From assembly GCA_022695795.1 (NCBI GenBank), contig MU404067.1, forward strand, positions 310,001 to 374,000: a stretch of DNA of 64,000 nt, given 5' to 3'. The position numbers were made by a program, and so were the translations under genes. Source of the DNA: Biscogniauxia marginata (lineage: Eukaryota > Ascomycota > Sordariomycetes > Xylariales > Xylariaceae). Shown here one piece after another: positions 37,401 through 49,162 of this stretch; the stretch's first letter is position 1; the number at the start of each line of letters is the position of its first letter. The notes beneath the pieces are model-generated. The model was given only the letters and a program-made list of their open reading frames with translations, was not told where the DNA came from and made no database searches.

Positions 37401-37662
37401 CCATATACGCAGCGCCATAAACGCCAAGTACATCCGTCTTGAAGAAACGCTTCGCAATGCTGGGCGTCGCAACGCCCTGGTGATCCACGCGCCGCAGCGG
37501 GACTGCCAAGACCTCGGCAGGGTTTTTGAAGAAATTTGTAGCGTTGATGCCGCTATGGTGCATGTTGCTATCGTTAAAGAGCCGTGACGCATCGCCCAGG
37601 CTTGTCGTCAGTCCGAGAACCACGGCTGCAAGGTAAAGGAATGTCGATGTTGGCGGCGACAT
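34435..37662 (-). CDS. GPI-type aspartic protease (yapsin-like), six exons
   Basis: Exons 37662-37395, 37269-37030, 36881-36687, 36547-36457, 36370-35943 and 35660-34435 join in frame to 815 residues. Introns have GT..AG ends, most with CTAAC or CTGAC branch points; the fourth (86 nt) has the weakest acceptor. Residues 1-25 form a signal peptide. The pepsin fold follows, with catalytic LIDTGS (DTG 106-108) and VIDSGTT (DSG 306-308), and FGGVD and ILGDTFLRGAY as family landmarks. After about 430 the protein is Ser/Thr-rich with an Asp/Glu/Gln run and two cysteine modules (about 505-550 and 635-685; pattern YTVSSC...C, then YAVSTC...C), known from fungal wall proteins. The end is hydrophobic, suggesting a GPI anchor. 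Expected to cleave proteins at the cell surface. An alternative start is the ATG 11 codons upstream. Confidence 0.88.
34985..35036. repeat. TTC/CTT microsatellite in coding sequence
   Basis: Run of CTT/TTC and repeated CTTGTC units on the plus strand, encoding the Glu/Gln/Gly-rich tract in the stalk of the aspartic protease. Such a tract can change length in frame by slippage. Confidence 0.7.
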
Positions 37663-39657
37663 TGTTGCCCACCGGATAGAAATAGTGCCTATCATCAGAT
37701 AGAGAGAATTAGGGAGGAGATAGAGACAGAACAACGTCAACAGGACTATTATTTTATCTCATCTTATCGTATAGGAGAAGAGAGGATTAATGGGAACACG
37801 TCCCGGAGGACAGAGGACAGGCTGCATGGTCTTCTAGTATATCAGAAACGGAGACGTGGAATTTGGAAGCGATACCACGGTGATTCGTGACGGTGGAAGG
37901 GACAGCCGGAGAATGAAGGGGTACATATTGTAGAGTAATCGTCGTGGAATATTTTTAGAGACATTAGTGACGGCCTGCAGCTGTCTAAGACATCGGGTCG
38001 ATATAGCAACCGAAGGGCTAGACTGGCGAACCTTTTATCGACCAAAAGCATTCCAAGACCTCCACGTTATATACCATTCTCGAACACCTGGCGGATCAAC
38101 CTGATAGAGCCTTGGTCTCGATCTCTCTACATGGTACGGTCATTGGGCACGTAACCACTCGAGTCACATGCTGTTTGTGGTCTTCGGGAAAATACTTCAG
38201 ATTTTTAACATCAGAATAGCCTACTAATCTTAAGCTCAAGGTCAGTGGCACGATATGGCTAGGCATGCTAAATATCAGTATCTGGAAGTCTCATTGTGAT
38301 ATTGACGATAGGGGTACTTCTCCTAAGTGAAGGAGAAGCGAGTTATAAGCCCTGTCTAGGGGTCTGGAATAGTTAGCTGGGATAAGGGCGGCAGCCCTTG
38401 AATCACCAAAGGGATATGAAAAACGGCAAAAAACTAACGGGCCGTTTCAATAAGACAGAAGAAGGAAAGGATTATGTAATTCCGAGATGTAGGGGCGTTT
38501 TGGTTAAATCCCTTGGGTTACCAGAGGGGGGGGGGAGGAGGGATAATTAAGAATGTAATTACTTTTACCACCATTTTTATGTAGAATGTGTTACAGCTGT
38601 CCAGATAGACTAATATATAGCATATTAGGCGGACTGTCTCGGACTAAACTATATAATGACAGAAAGTAGATCGGCAAAGCACAATAGTGATTTAAAGAGC
38701 TTCGTTAACTCAAGACTGCCGCAGTTTTATATCTACGAGGTGGTTATGCTTAGATTTCACTTTGAGAGTTGGGGGAGGGGGGCGGGGAGGGTAGTACATG
38801 AATAGTCGAGAGAAAATCGTAAAATGATATAATTCTGTACATCAGCAGAAAATAACACGATTATGTGTAAAGAAGATCAACTCGATATCCAATCCTATTT
38901 CAAACTGGAGTTAGAGTTAATGAGTAAGGGTATATAGCAATGTGCAAATTACAGTCTTGACTGAAGCGCATAACCAAAAATACAAATACAAATTTGCAGA
39001 CTTAGTATAGGATCATATAAAGCATGTAAAATATAGAAACTTCTTCCTAGGAGTAAGAGAAAGAGCACTATCAACGGAATTGAAACTTAAACCCGTAGTT
39101 TCAACACCGACTGCTGATCTTATTTGCTGAGGTATGATATAAAGCTTGCATCTCGATCCGCATCTCCTTGCAATCTCTTTTCTCCCTCTTCCATACCTAT
39201 CCTCCCCCCCCTCAGAATATTGGTGCCCGCCACAGTCTATAGCTTTAGGCATACTCACCCAGTTTGTAGCTGGTGCGCAATTACCTACCGATTTCATCTC
39301 GGAAGATCTCGTATGAATATTTCTAATTTTACGGACTAAAAGAGTGGTTAATAGCCAGAAAGATATGTGAGACTCATATGAATAGATAGGGTTAACAAAA
39401 AAACGCGCCGAGAGATGTTGAAATCTTTGAAGCAAGGGGGGAAAATGGGAGTCTTCTTCTAACTGTATCAAATGGGGCGCAGCCGCCTGTCTGCCTGCTT
39501 ACCTGCCTACCTGCCTTGCCTACCTTGATTGCTGGTTGACAACTCATCGCCTAGAACTCCTTTAATCCGAGAAAAGCCAATGTAGATCCCTTCCTACCCA
39601 TCAGATGCGACTCCCTTATCGAAAACTTGTGTATGCGTGATCACGGCTATTGTATCT
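37663..39657. other. Intergenic region with G-rich runs
   Basis: No convincing gene. It contains a run of ten G at 38526-38535, a strong quadruplex candidate at 38771-38791, and CCTG/CCTA-type short repeats at about 39486-39530. Confidence 0.5.
38771..38791 (+). other. Strong G-quadruplex candidate
   Basis: G-runs of 5, 6, 4 and 3 separated by single A, C and A bases. One-nucleotide loops favour a very stable parallel quadruplex. Confidence 0.7.
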
Positions 39658-40488
39658 CTATGCCTTCACCTTGTTGGCGTCGACCCAGTCCCGCCAGAGC
39701 TTGTACTCGGGGTATTGCAACTCCTCCTTCTTGCCCTGGTACCTGACAACCTTGAGATCGACGTCCTGCCACTTGTCCTTGCGGCCGGTCCACCCGGCCT
39801 TGCGCATGAGGCTCACTAGCGTCTGCTCTTTGTTCCAGCCCTGCTCAGGCGCCACGTCAGGAAGGTAGGTTGAGCCGTAGCGCCGCCCACGGTCTGTGAA
39901 GCTGATGCGTAGGCCGTGGGTGCCGAGCTCCCAGTCCATCGCATCATCGCAGTCCTCGAAGTCGGTCAGCAGCGTCACGGCAACCTGCAATGATGGCAGC
40001 TCGCGCTTAACGATCGGATCGAACCGCATGTCGTGAATGGCCGAGGTAATAGCGTAGGACGAGAGTCCGTCGTCGAGCTCCTGCGCCTCAAAGGTGCCGA
40101 TGCAGCCCCGCAGCGACGTGTGACCGGATCGGGGAGACACCGTGTTCCATGTGACGAAGAGAGGCGATTCGGTTATCCGGGATGGTTCAGTCGGGAGGGA
40201 AGAAGTGGAAGTAGCCGGGGTGTCAGCATCCAGGGACATGGTCGATCCCGATGACGCCGACGAGACACCACTCGACGAGGTAGAATTGTCGGCAACGCGC
40301 CGTAGAGCTGGCAACTGCTTTTTGGGGGAGGATGTCGTATCACCATCGACCGCGTCGGTGCCGAGGTCGATGCTCTTACAGTATTCATCCCACGATTTCT
40401 CTACTTCCTGGAGCGTCATGGACTTGCGCCCATCCAGGTGGGCAGCCAGGGTCTCGAAGCAGTAGAGACAATGTTCTACCGAGGCCAT
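39658..40488 (-). CDS. AMMECR1-domain protein
   Basis: Single exon, 276 residues from the ATG at 40488, starting MASVEHCLYCF; the frame is open upstream but has no earlier ATG I would prefer. The signature LRGCIG is at 126-131, followed by the conserved FDPI, LQVAVTLLTDFE and RYGSTYLPDVAPEQGW stretches of the AMMECR1 family, which is found from archaea to humans. The biochemical role of the family is not established. Residues 45-105, rich in Ser/Thr/Asp, are an insertion typical of fungal members. It lies 419 bp downstream of the Rieske gene on the same strand; they need not be co-regulated. Confidence 0.93.
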   Translation of the reverse strand: MASVEHCLYCFETLAAHLDGRKSMTLQEVEKSWDEYCKSIDLGTDAVDGDTTSSPKKQLPALRRVADNSTSSSGVSSASSGSTMSLDADTPATSTSSLPTEPSRITESPLFVTWNTVSPRSGHTSLRGCIGTFEAQELDDGLSSYAITSAIHDMRFDPIVKRELPSLQVAVTLLTDFEDCDDAMDWELGTHGLRISFTDRGRRYGSTYLPDVAPEQGWNKEQTLVSLMRKAGWTGRKDKWQDVDLKVVRYQGKKEELQYPEYKLWRDWVDANKVKA

Positions 40489-40907
40489 GCTTGCTGCTTT
40501 GTTTCTGGTCGTGACGAATAGTCTGACCTCCGGGAAGAAGCCGTGACGGGATGGAAAAGAAGGCGAGGGCGTCGAGGAAGGACAAGGAGGGGGAAGAGGA
40601 GCGACCGGGTTGCAAACCAAGCGCGGGCTGTTCCCAAGTCGATTGTACCGATTGAATACGATAAAAGGTGGGGGAGCTGGAGGTGGGGCACTGGAGATGG
40701 GGCAGGGGGACACCACCCCGCTTCATAAATAAATGCGTTGTACGAAGTACGGATTGCTAGGTATTCTCATAATTCAACTTTCACCACCAAAAGGGGGGTT
40801 CAAGCTCATTGCGAGCGACATGGCTCAAATGCGTGTTGCTTGTCCCTTATCTGTAGTAATACCGACCAGCATGTTATCTCTCTTACTTCGTCAGATGCGG
40901 TGCATAT
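40489..40907. promoter_or_regulatory. Short intergenic region between AMMECR1 and Rieske genes
   Basis: 419 bp between the end of the Rieske gene and the start of AMMECR1, both on the minus strand. It must hold the terminator of one and the promoter of the other. The minus strand is pyrimidine-rich at 40560-40720, upstream of the AMMECR1 ATG. Confidence 0.5.
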
Positions 40908-42245
40908 TTAACCACCGGCAATGGCTTCACCTTTCCAAGGTTGCCCCTGTAGGTCTTCATAATAGCTCCGGTCCATTCCACCTTGCAAGCGAGCCTCCGC
41001 GTTGAACGGGCCTTTGATCGCGCCTCGAAAATGCATCTGAACATTGCTCCGAAATACTTGGACCGGGTCGGTGCCCTCCTGCTCGCAGATCCAGGTCAGC
41101 CATCTATGGCCTGTCGTGACATGTGTGATCTCATCGTTATGGATCACCCTGAGGACATCTACACTTTCCGTGTCCCCAGCGGCGCGGAATTTCTCGATGG
41201 TCAGAGGGTTAACATCCAGGCCACGGGCCTCGTGAACAAGAGCGATGACGCTTATCCTGGCACGGAGGTCGTGAGCAGTCCTGGTGGCAGATTCCCATAA
41301 GCCATGGTGTACTGGCAGCGCGCCGAAGTAACTACCTAGTTCCTCTAGCCTTGCTCGAAGCAGCGAGAAGTGTTTCGCTTCGTCGTTGGCTACTTTGAGC
41401 CAGTCGTAGTAGAAAGTGCGAGGCAAGCGCTGGGACAGCTCGTCGCGAGGTGCCGTCGTCTGAAACGTGGCGAACCTAACACATATATCGATGGCGAGGT
41501 CGATAGCCCATTGCTCAATATTGGCTAGTGCATGCAACATTTTTATTCTGCTATTGATACTGCCTCCCTTGCCAGCCTTTGGCATTGCCCCTGGTTTCAC
41601 CTCCTTGAGATCACCTCGCGGGGGGGCATCAGGAATACTCACAGTACCCGCCCCAAGCCGCATAGGCGAGGAAGACTGCTCCCGGGTAGTAAATAAGGAG
41701 AAGAGATGGGTAGTGAGCTCTATTTTGTGTTCTTCGTTGGCTGTTTCCAAGATATGGACACACCAGTCGCATACAGATGCATCTTCTCTGAGATACTCGG
41801 GCGCTCCTGCAGGCTGGCTTCTCGGGCCATGTTTGAATTTCACCTTCTCACTGACGGGTTCAATACATGACAGTCGCACGTCCTCCGCATCTGTAAGGTG
41901 CAAACTTACGCGGCCATTCCGCACAGAAACGGGAAAGGTGCAAGCTTTGACGCCGTAGTTCGACTCACCGGTTTCGACATTGAAGTCGTACGCGTGCCAA
42001 GGACACGAGGCAACATAGCCGGAGTCTTCGATCTCTATGTGAGCTTCGGCCATGGGCCCGCCAGCGTGGGGACACTCGGCCTCCATAGCATAATAAACCC
42101 ACCCCTCTGCCTCGTGGAGGTCGGGCACATCAGCTCTGTCGATCCTAGGCAAGCGAAACAAGACGAGGCGCTTGCCATTTGACAAAGATATCGAACACCG
42201 GGAGTGCGTGAAGCCGGCAAGCGGTCCCAAGTCGATCACCGACAT
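40908..42245 (-). CDS. Rieske [2Fe-2S] domain fused to ferritin-like DUF455 domain
   Basis: Single exon, 445 residues. The N-terminal half is a Rieske ferredoxin: ligands C58-P-H60 and C81-x2-H84 in CPHAGG and CPWHAYDF. The C-terminal half is a DUF455 ferritin-like four-helix bundle with the full set of diiron ligands: E244 (IEQWAID), E289-x2-H292 (DEAKH), E339 (VHEARG) and E372-x2-H375 (DEITH). The linker (about 130-230) has a C-x2-C pair (CDWC, 159-162). DUF455 is related to the diiron monooxygenase MiaE. The layout suggests a self-contained enzyme in which the Rieske cluster feeds electrons to the diiron site, so an oxygenase or hydroxylase is the best guess; the substrate is unknown. No signal or membrane segment is seen, so it is probably cytosolic. 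Confidence 0.93.
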   Translation of the reverse strand: MSVIDLGPLAGFTHSRCSISLSNGKRLVLFRLPRIDRADVPDLHEAEGWVYYAMEAECPHAGGPMAEAHIEIEDSGYVASCPWHAYDFNVETGESNYGVKACTFPVSVRNGRVSLHLTDAEDVRLSCIEPVSEKVKFKHGPRSQPAGAPEYLREDASVCDWCVHILETANEEHKIELTTHLFSLFTTREQSSSPMRLGAGTVSIPDAPPRGDLKEVKPGAMPKAGKGGSINSRIKMLHALANIEQWAIDLAIDICVRFATFQTTAPRDELSQRLPRTFYYDWLKVANDEAKHFSLLRARLEELGSYFGALPVHHGLWESATRTAHDLRARISVIALVHEARGLDVNPLTIEKFRAAGDTESVDVLRVIHNDEITHVTTGHRWLTWICEQEGTDPVQVFRSNVQMHFRGAIKGPFNAEARLQGGMDRSYYEDLQGQPWKGEAIAGG

Positions 42246-43803
42246 ATCCAGGCTCCAGCCTATTGGGCTCAGAGTCTGAAGTCTAATAGGTAGTTGCCAG
42301 AGGGTTCAGATGACAGGACGGAAAGACAGCCTGCACAATCTCGCTGACGACTGAGCCAAATTTCAAGAGCCTTAGCGTTGGCACATGCTCCCAGAGTTGC
42401 GACGCGGAATCGGGATGATGAGCGCTGACGGGCAACAGAAATTGTTTCAAGAAATTGTGTCAATGTCAGAGAGCACCTGCAATGGAATGGGACCCTTTTT
42501 TTTTTTTTTTTTCCATCCGTCAGCGTGGCCGAGACTGTGGCTTGTGTTGGGTGTTGGGGGCTGAGCTGCTTCAAGTCCATGTGGGGTGGTCTATGCACCA
42601 AGGGTTTAAATGCAAATTTTCAGTAGCTACACAAATTCTCAGGACCACGCCTAATACAACCCACAACCTCTTCTTTTTGGTGTGGCATCATTCAATTCAA
42701 CATCCACTTGCACCAAGCAATAAGATAAACGCCCGGTTAGAGGCATAGAGGTACCTTACCTAGTAATGTATTTCGCTGACACCTGACTATCTTCAGGACC
42801 ATTATGCGACAAATGGCGGCCTCAACTTGACTTAACCTTGAAAACCACGGGTATTCAATTTTCTTCTAATTTTCATTTCGTTTTCCACACCCTCCTCCCC
42901 TTTTCCAGCAGTATTATAGGTAGTCATATCAGCTTTGATGCCAGAGAAGCTTTCTTAGACCCTTGTTGTTACAAGATCTGTACGCTTGGCATCTCTCCCA
43001 ATAGCTCGATCGTCTGCCAATCTTATCTTGCAACACGGGATGCTCGCGTCCCGGATTGGGAGGTCGATCATGACCGTCCATAAGATTGATGCGGTCATGC
43101 CAAGCGTGTTTTCTTGCTTAGGGGATCTCGACCTTGCCCGTCAGCGCGGAGGCTCAAAGCTAAGCATTTTGCGCTGTTACAGTTTCGTCTCAGACCCCGG
43201 CCCTCCGCCTTTGTTCCGATTCAACCCCAACATCCCAAAGCCTCTTCTTCCTTAAGATCCGCTCATTAACCTTCTTTTTAAAGTAATGTGCCACCAAGCG
43301 AGCCAATGGATCGTCTCCGCTGTCTCGGCCTGCTGCTGTTTATATCCCAGGCCGCGTCACTGCGAAGTCTAGACGCAGGACGGCTCCTATAGACACTCAT
43401 TGCCTGATTGGGCATTGTTGACATCGGTTGACATAGACGTTCCCTGCTAGGCTTGTTGCGAGATATGGCCGGGCTCGTCTCATGTCCGCACATCATAGCT
43501 GAAGGCCGCTATGGCAAACCGCAGTGGCTGAAGCCTCTTGTGTTTGTAGCCTTCGTTCCGTTGGCGATCCGACGGCAATCATCTTAAATATGGGATGCTC
43601 TTAGGAGAAGCACATCTATACAAAAGGGCATCTCGCTCGATATACCAAGGCTTTGTCTTCTTTCGTCTTCATCCGTATAGAATACCAGTCGCTCCCAGTT
43701 CATTAAATTTTCTCTTCATTAATATATATTAAACCTGCTCGTCGCCGGCCGACCTTCATCATTCATTCAGCTACAGAGCAAACATACACGTCAGTCAGTC
43801 AAA
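42246..43803. other. Intergenic region, promoters on both sides
   Basis: Between the divergent Rieske (-) and small secreted protein (+) genes. A 17-T run lies at 42496-42512. The 60 bp before 43804 are a likely leader (CA-rich, ending GTCAGTCAGTCAAAATG). No other gene recognised. Confidence 0.5.
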
Positions 43804-44054
43804 ATGAAGTACACAGTCGCTATCTTCGCTCTTTTCGCCGTCGCCATGGGCTCGCCTGGTAAGTTTATAGGTCATCACGAGATCTAGGCAACTTGGAACT
43901 GATACCTAGAGTAGTCAAGACCCCTAAAACCAACAAGGTCAGACAAGCACAGGGTGTTTCTGTCCAGGGCTCTGCTATGACCACAGCCAACGGCGATGTA
44001 GTGCCCTTCGACACTGCCGGTGTTTACAAGGCTGCCACGGATGCAGGCTTGTAA
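43804..44054 (+). CDS. Small secreted protein, 65 residues
   Basis: Two exons, 43804-43858 and 43912-44054, with a 53-nt intron (GTAAGT donor, AG at 43910-43911). The joined frame gives 65 residues: signal peptide MKYTVAIFALFAVAMGSP, then a 47-residue mature part rich in Thr, Val, Ala and Gly, without cysteine. The alternative acceptor 2 nt upstream would put a stop right after the junction, which supports the chosen site. The ATG context (AAAATGAAG) and CA-rich leader are good for a highly expressed fungal gene. No known domain; it may be a short-lived secreted peptide or effector-like protein, but that is inference. Confidence 0.75.
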
Positions 44055-47000
44055 ACAACGCTCCATGCAAAGAATGGTGCTGGAGGAGGGGTTTTCAGGG
44101 TGTTCGCAATTCGATCTAATCATAGCCAGTTCGGTCGCTAGGCAATGATGAGGGACGAATAGGTACATAGACTGAAGGGTTCGTGTGGCCTACGATTACC
44201 AGGGCTGGGTGCCAATATAACAGCAGAGGAGGACTTGACTATATGGGGAACTTGGCGTGGCGTTCATTGGCTTTATACGGTCGAGCAAGGATACCGCCTC
44301 GAATACAATAGACAATTGCTAATATCATCGAAAACCCCCAAACCCCGCCCCACTACTAGCTATTTGAGTTTCTGTGAGATCTTGAAGTCCCTATCGAATA
44401 AAGAAACGAACATCGGTTGTTCTACGTTCTAGAGTGTCAGAGTGTTCTCTGCCGTAGAGTATTGACACTTGTTAGTACCGCCTAGTGGTCCACGTGGCTA
44501 TACTCTCGTTAACATGTTTCGGACGCTATTATTACGATCTATTCAAATATGAGGGGAAAGCCCTGTCCTACCTGTTCGTAACGATATAATTTCCATATAT
44601 TTGTGAATGTATACATATGACTGTGGCTAGGCACTTAATATATACAGATGGAACAAATGATGCGTCCGTGCAATTATGGAATAAACACAATCGAGTTGTA
44701 CTAATAGGGAGCTGTCGAACGTTGGCAGATTCTCTGCGAATCATTAATCCTTCTCCATTGCAGACTTACATACTCTCACAGCCACTTATTTTCGTACCAC
44801 ACTGTCACGGACAGGTGGCCCATGCTTTGAGCTTGTATATAGTACTATGATAGTGGGCCTGGAGAGTAGCTTTCCTCTCCAGCGCAACAACAAGTAATAT
44901 ACCTACCCTTACAGACACCGCCTACCTCCTGATCACCTGAACCTGAGTGCTTTTTTTAGGAGACGCTAAATGTCGACCGGCCACTCAAACCCGACCAATC
45001 GGTACCGAATCTGTAAGGAGATCTATTCGTGCGGTATGTCGTCAGTAAGACTCTAATCGACATTTTTCTGGAAAGCCACTGGAGGGAAAGTGCCGCTTGT
45101 TTAGAAACTCGATTTAACCCCAGCCACGGATGTAGCTATCTGTTGATCATCCGATATCAAGCGACGGGCACAATAAATCCTCTTCAATGGCTCCCCTAGC
45201 AATTTACTAGAGTGCAGAATATACCTAGCTATTAAAAGGATCACGTTGATATTCTAGCAATTTGCAGCCCTTGTCTCGCTTGCGCTCGTAACCCTGGGGA
45301 CCGAGGGTTCCTACAATAACTTTAGGAGACTTAAATTCACTGTGCATTAAAAGTCGAAGGTCCACAGCCTCTCTAGCGTTAGCTGGGTATTATCTTCACC
45401 ACACCTGTAAGTAGGGGAGCAAGGTTGGAAAAATTAGGTGGCTCCCGATGGCAGCGTTCTAAATATAGATGCGATGGAGCATCAGCCCCAACCCGGGCAG
45501 CTCGGGCAGTTTCCAGAGCACACAACGTTGAGAAATTAGTGCGATTACAAGGAGAAAAGTGGTACAGATAGAACGGGCTGGAATGGACTCTAATGGAGGA
45601 CAAAAGAAAAGAAGAAGAAAAGGCTTACAGAGGTGACTTGCGCTTGTAGTTAGTCGAGGGCACACAGCTCCCTTTTTATGTATATTGAACCCAGATTGAA
45701 AGCTACAAACTACCCAGGTCGGAAGCGGAGATCATCGTCGTATATATGTTCCAATCGAAAGCCATAAAACAAAGAGACACAGTATATGGTATTCGTGGAA
45801 GGGTCTCCCGATGACCCGGCCCGCCGCAAGTGGTGGTTTTGCCGAACGTGATCGCATGCTCGCTCGTTTGATCCTTCGGTGGGATGATCATTCCCTAGCC
45901 ATCGAGCGGCTCTTATCCCGCGAATAACTCTTCGCGCTCCGGGCCCATCTGTTCTTCACCGCACCTCATTTTCCATATATAGATTCACGACAGCGGGAAG
46001 AGGGGATGGCGATGCATACCGATCAAGGCGGATTGAGGTCTCGTGTACCTAATAGTTTGTTTTATCTACCACAAGCACTAGTTACAGTTTCACGGCTTCA
46101 AGACGGAAAAGCAAACTAACCCCAGAAACCGTCTCCATCAACCAAAACAAAAGCGTGACGCGTACCTGCATCGAATATGATGCAATGACCAGAATCATTG
46201 CTTGGGATAACGTCGTAGGGGGGCCTCTATGTACCTAATAAGACCCCAAAAATGAGCAAGCCCGACTTGTCCGAATATCCCGGCCCGGGCTGAGGAGAAG
46301 CTTTTTTTGAGTGGTGGAGACCCTTTGATATAGCTTTAATCTTCCTTCTCCCCTCTCCCATGCAAGATGACCGAAGCAGCAGAGAGGGGAGAACTCAGCC
46401 GCACCACTTTACCGTAAATCTAAGCCCTTCGCCAGTCCCCACGTGGTTAAGACTTACAAGTCAGACTTCTTGTGGCGGCTGGGCTTCCAAAACGCCATGC
46501 TTGGCCACGGTTGTGGCCCCCTCCCCCTCCCCCCTTCTGGTGGAGATTATCTTCATCGTCACTCCAATAAGGAAGAGCCTTAGGCGACACTAACACACAC
46601 TACATACCAACTACATTCTTACAGACTCCGGACAGCGAACTCATTTCCGCTAAGGCTAAAAGTCCTATTGAACACCTAGTGCTCAAGCCTAAGGAGACCT
46701 ACGGCTCGCCAATAAGCTAAGCTAAGCCGAGCAGGGCAGAAGAGAGGGGAACAGACGCCTATCATGGGTTAGCTAGCCAGCCCACCTACATATTTGTGAG
46801 GCGCTTTATTTGTTAGTCTACATGTAGTAATGGACAGACAACTGCGAAGCTTGAACAGGATCACCGACGGCGCCTGATCGGTTAGGCAAGCCAGGAGAGC
46901 GGCTGAGAACCAAATTACGCCAGCTGGTCACAGCGTCCGTCCGTCTCGCCCATCTGACTTGTTCCTCCACCAAGGCGGTCTAAGGTACCGCTCCTCTCTA

Positions 47001-47635
47001 GGTAGGAAGTCCTGCAAGCCATTTGTAAGCTATACTACTGCGCAGCCGTCAAAATGGCAGGCGAGAACCCGATGAGGCTATGCCCGCTTACTGGTGGTCC
47101 GCGTGGGTCCTGCTGCGAAGCCATGGTATGGGGCGTGCTCGTCGTTCCTCTGTTTGTGTTTCCTGTTTGTTTGCTCATTTGCCGCCGAGGGTGATGGAGT
47201 GACTTTGTATATAGAAAAGGATCCGTCCTCCCGTGATCGGCTGTGCAGTTGAGGGAACAGAATAGCCATTAGCTTAGTTCCCTACTAAACCAACTTGACC
47301 AACCACGACGCGATACACCACATTCGAGCCTGATCCAGTCGTCTCCGCCCTACACAGATTAACGTCTCTGCTGCCTTGCGTTTGCGATAATCGAAGATCG
47401 CGATGTTGTTGCTGTGGCTGTGACGATACGGATAAAAAAGAAAGTCATGTGTGAACCTCAAGATAATTCGAAGATAATAGAGGCCTGCTTGCTATTTTTC
47501 AAGTTCCGACAACGTTACAGACATTAATGCACATCATCACTACATCTTGATTACAACTATACTTGTCGAGTTGCCCTTTCTGAAAAACAAGAAAAAGCGT
47601 TATTGGAAATATAGGAGGACTTGGATTTTGTTAGG
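44055..47635. other. 3.6-kb intergenic region
   Basis: Short frames of 60-80 codons on both strands show no domain, no signal peptide and no plausible splicing partners. Nothing else recognised. Confidence 0.5.
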
Positions 47636-49162
47636 ATGATCGGCTCACATCGCGATAACGCGCGCTTCGATCGCTCTCGGTGGAGGAAGAGGATACTGCT
47701 TCCGTGTTGGATAGTCCAAGTCGGCTTGCTGTGTGGGTTGATGGGCATCTTCTCATACCGACTCTCACGAACGATATACACTTGGAAGGAGGAGGAGAAT
47801 CGAGGACAAATACCTTTGGTGGAGTTTGTGTAAGTCTTAAGTTCCCCTCAGTCGTCCTATCCCTTACATAGAGCTGTCGTTAGCTCTTGGAAGTCAAGGA
47901 AATATTGTATGTATCGATAGATCCGGATGAAGTAACTAACATACCGGCAGGTGGGAAGGCGTCAACATCCTATTCTCCTTCATCTCACTTATCATAACAC
48001 TCATCTCGATAGCGAGGTTCATCGCCGAGGCTTTAACGCCGCTACCTTTAGTATTCAGCTGCATTCTAGGTTTGGCGCTCTCCGGTGCTATCCTGGCCCT
48101 CGACATCGTCGTCTATGTCCAGCATGCCGATAGACATTACTCCATGATAGGGCTGGGGATAGACTGCGGCCTCATGTAAGTCCTCAAACCCTTAGCTTCC
48201 TAGGAGCCATATGTATGCTCCTCTAGAACACAGATGAAGTTTAATACTTCCGCTTTAGGTTATTCACCATAATTCCCGCTATATATGCCATTATTATATA
48301 CCGCCGCCTCCTCGCCTACGACGACTATCACCTACCAGGCAACGTGAAGCCGTATGGCTTTTCCGGTACTGACGCGGACACTTCATACATGTCTATGGCG
48401 GGGTACCTACAGCCGCCAACCCCTTACGACCCGACTAATACCAACAATATCGGCCCATCTGCCACGACAAAAGCGCCAGAAAATACACGGCCGCGCTCCC
48501 TATCAGCGGGCCGGCGGCTCTCCCTCCATCTCAGCCGCGGGCCGAGTCCCTCGCCGCAGCCATCGCCCTCGCCGGATCCCATACGTGAGCGGCGAGGGAG
48601 CTACGACCACCGGCGGGACACACAGTTCGACGAGTACGTGGCGCGGCGGGCGAGTGGCGGAGCGTTGAACCAGGAGGACGTGAAGCTGGCGCTAGGCGGC
48701 GAGTTCTGGGGCGGAGCGGCCAGGGAGGAGCGGCCGCGTGACAGCGTTGTGAGCTCGGGAATGGTGTCGGTGGCACAGGCACGGCCACGTGGGAACTCGC
48801 TTGGCCGCCAGGCCAGTCTCGAGGCGAGCCTCGCGAACCGCAGCGTGAGCCCGAGTATATATTCGGACGACGCGATAAGCACGGTCACTGTGAGCACGCT
48901 GGCGACGGCAGCTGCTACGGTGCAGAGGGGCCACAGCTTGAACAGCGTGCCGGAGGCCCACGAGGAGGAGGACGAGCTGGAGAAGCGTCGAGGCATCCCG
49001 GCCGCTCAGCAGGGGCTGCTGAGTCGGAGTAGCAGCGGCAACGGGAGGACGTTGTCGACAACGACCTCAAGGAGCTCGATCTCGCGGTACAGCATTGTTG
49101 GCCAGATCGAAGGACTCGAGGATATTGAGCTCGAGAGCCGGAAACACATGAGAGAATCATGA
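47636..49162 (+). CDS. Four-helix membrane protein (MARVEL-like) with serine-rich tail
   Basis: Exons 47636-47829, 47951-48175 and 48259-49162 join in frame to 440 residues; both introns (121 and 83 nt) begin GTAAGT, and the first has a CTAAC branch point. Hydrophobic helices at about 20-42, 69-90, 96-121 and 130-154, joined by short loops, give four membrane spans, followed by a basic RRLL and a long tail rich in Ser, Arg and Pro (about 190-440; GPSPSPQPSPSP, RSSSGNGR, TTTSRSSISRYS). This shape is common in fungal plasma-membrane proteins of the MARVEL type, but no residue motif proves it. The tail looks like a cytosolic phosphorylation platform. Function unknown. Confidence 0.82.

Noticed and set aside
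39013..39471. Minus-strand frame of 152 codons
   Set aside because: Starts at TTG rather than ATG, shows no domain or signal, and has weak codon pattern.
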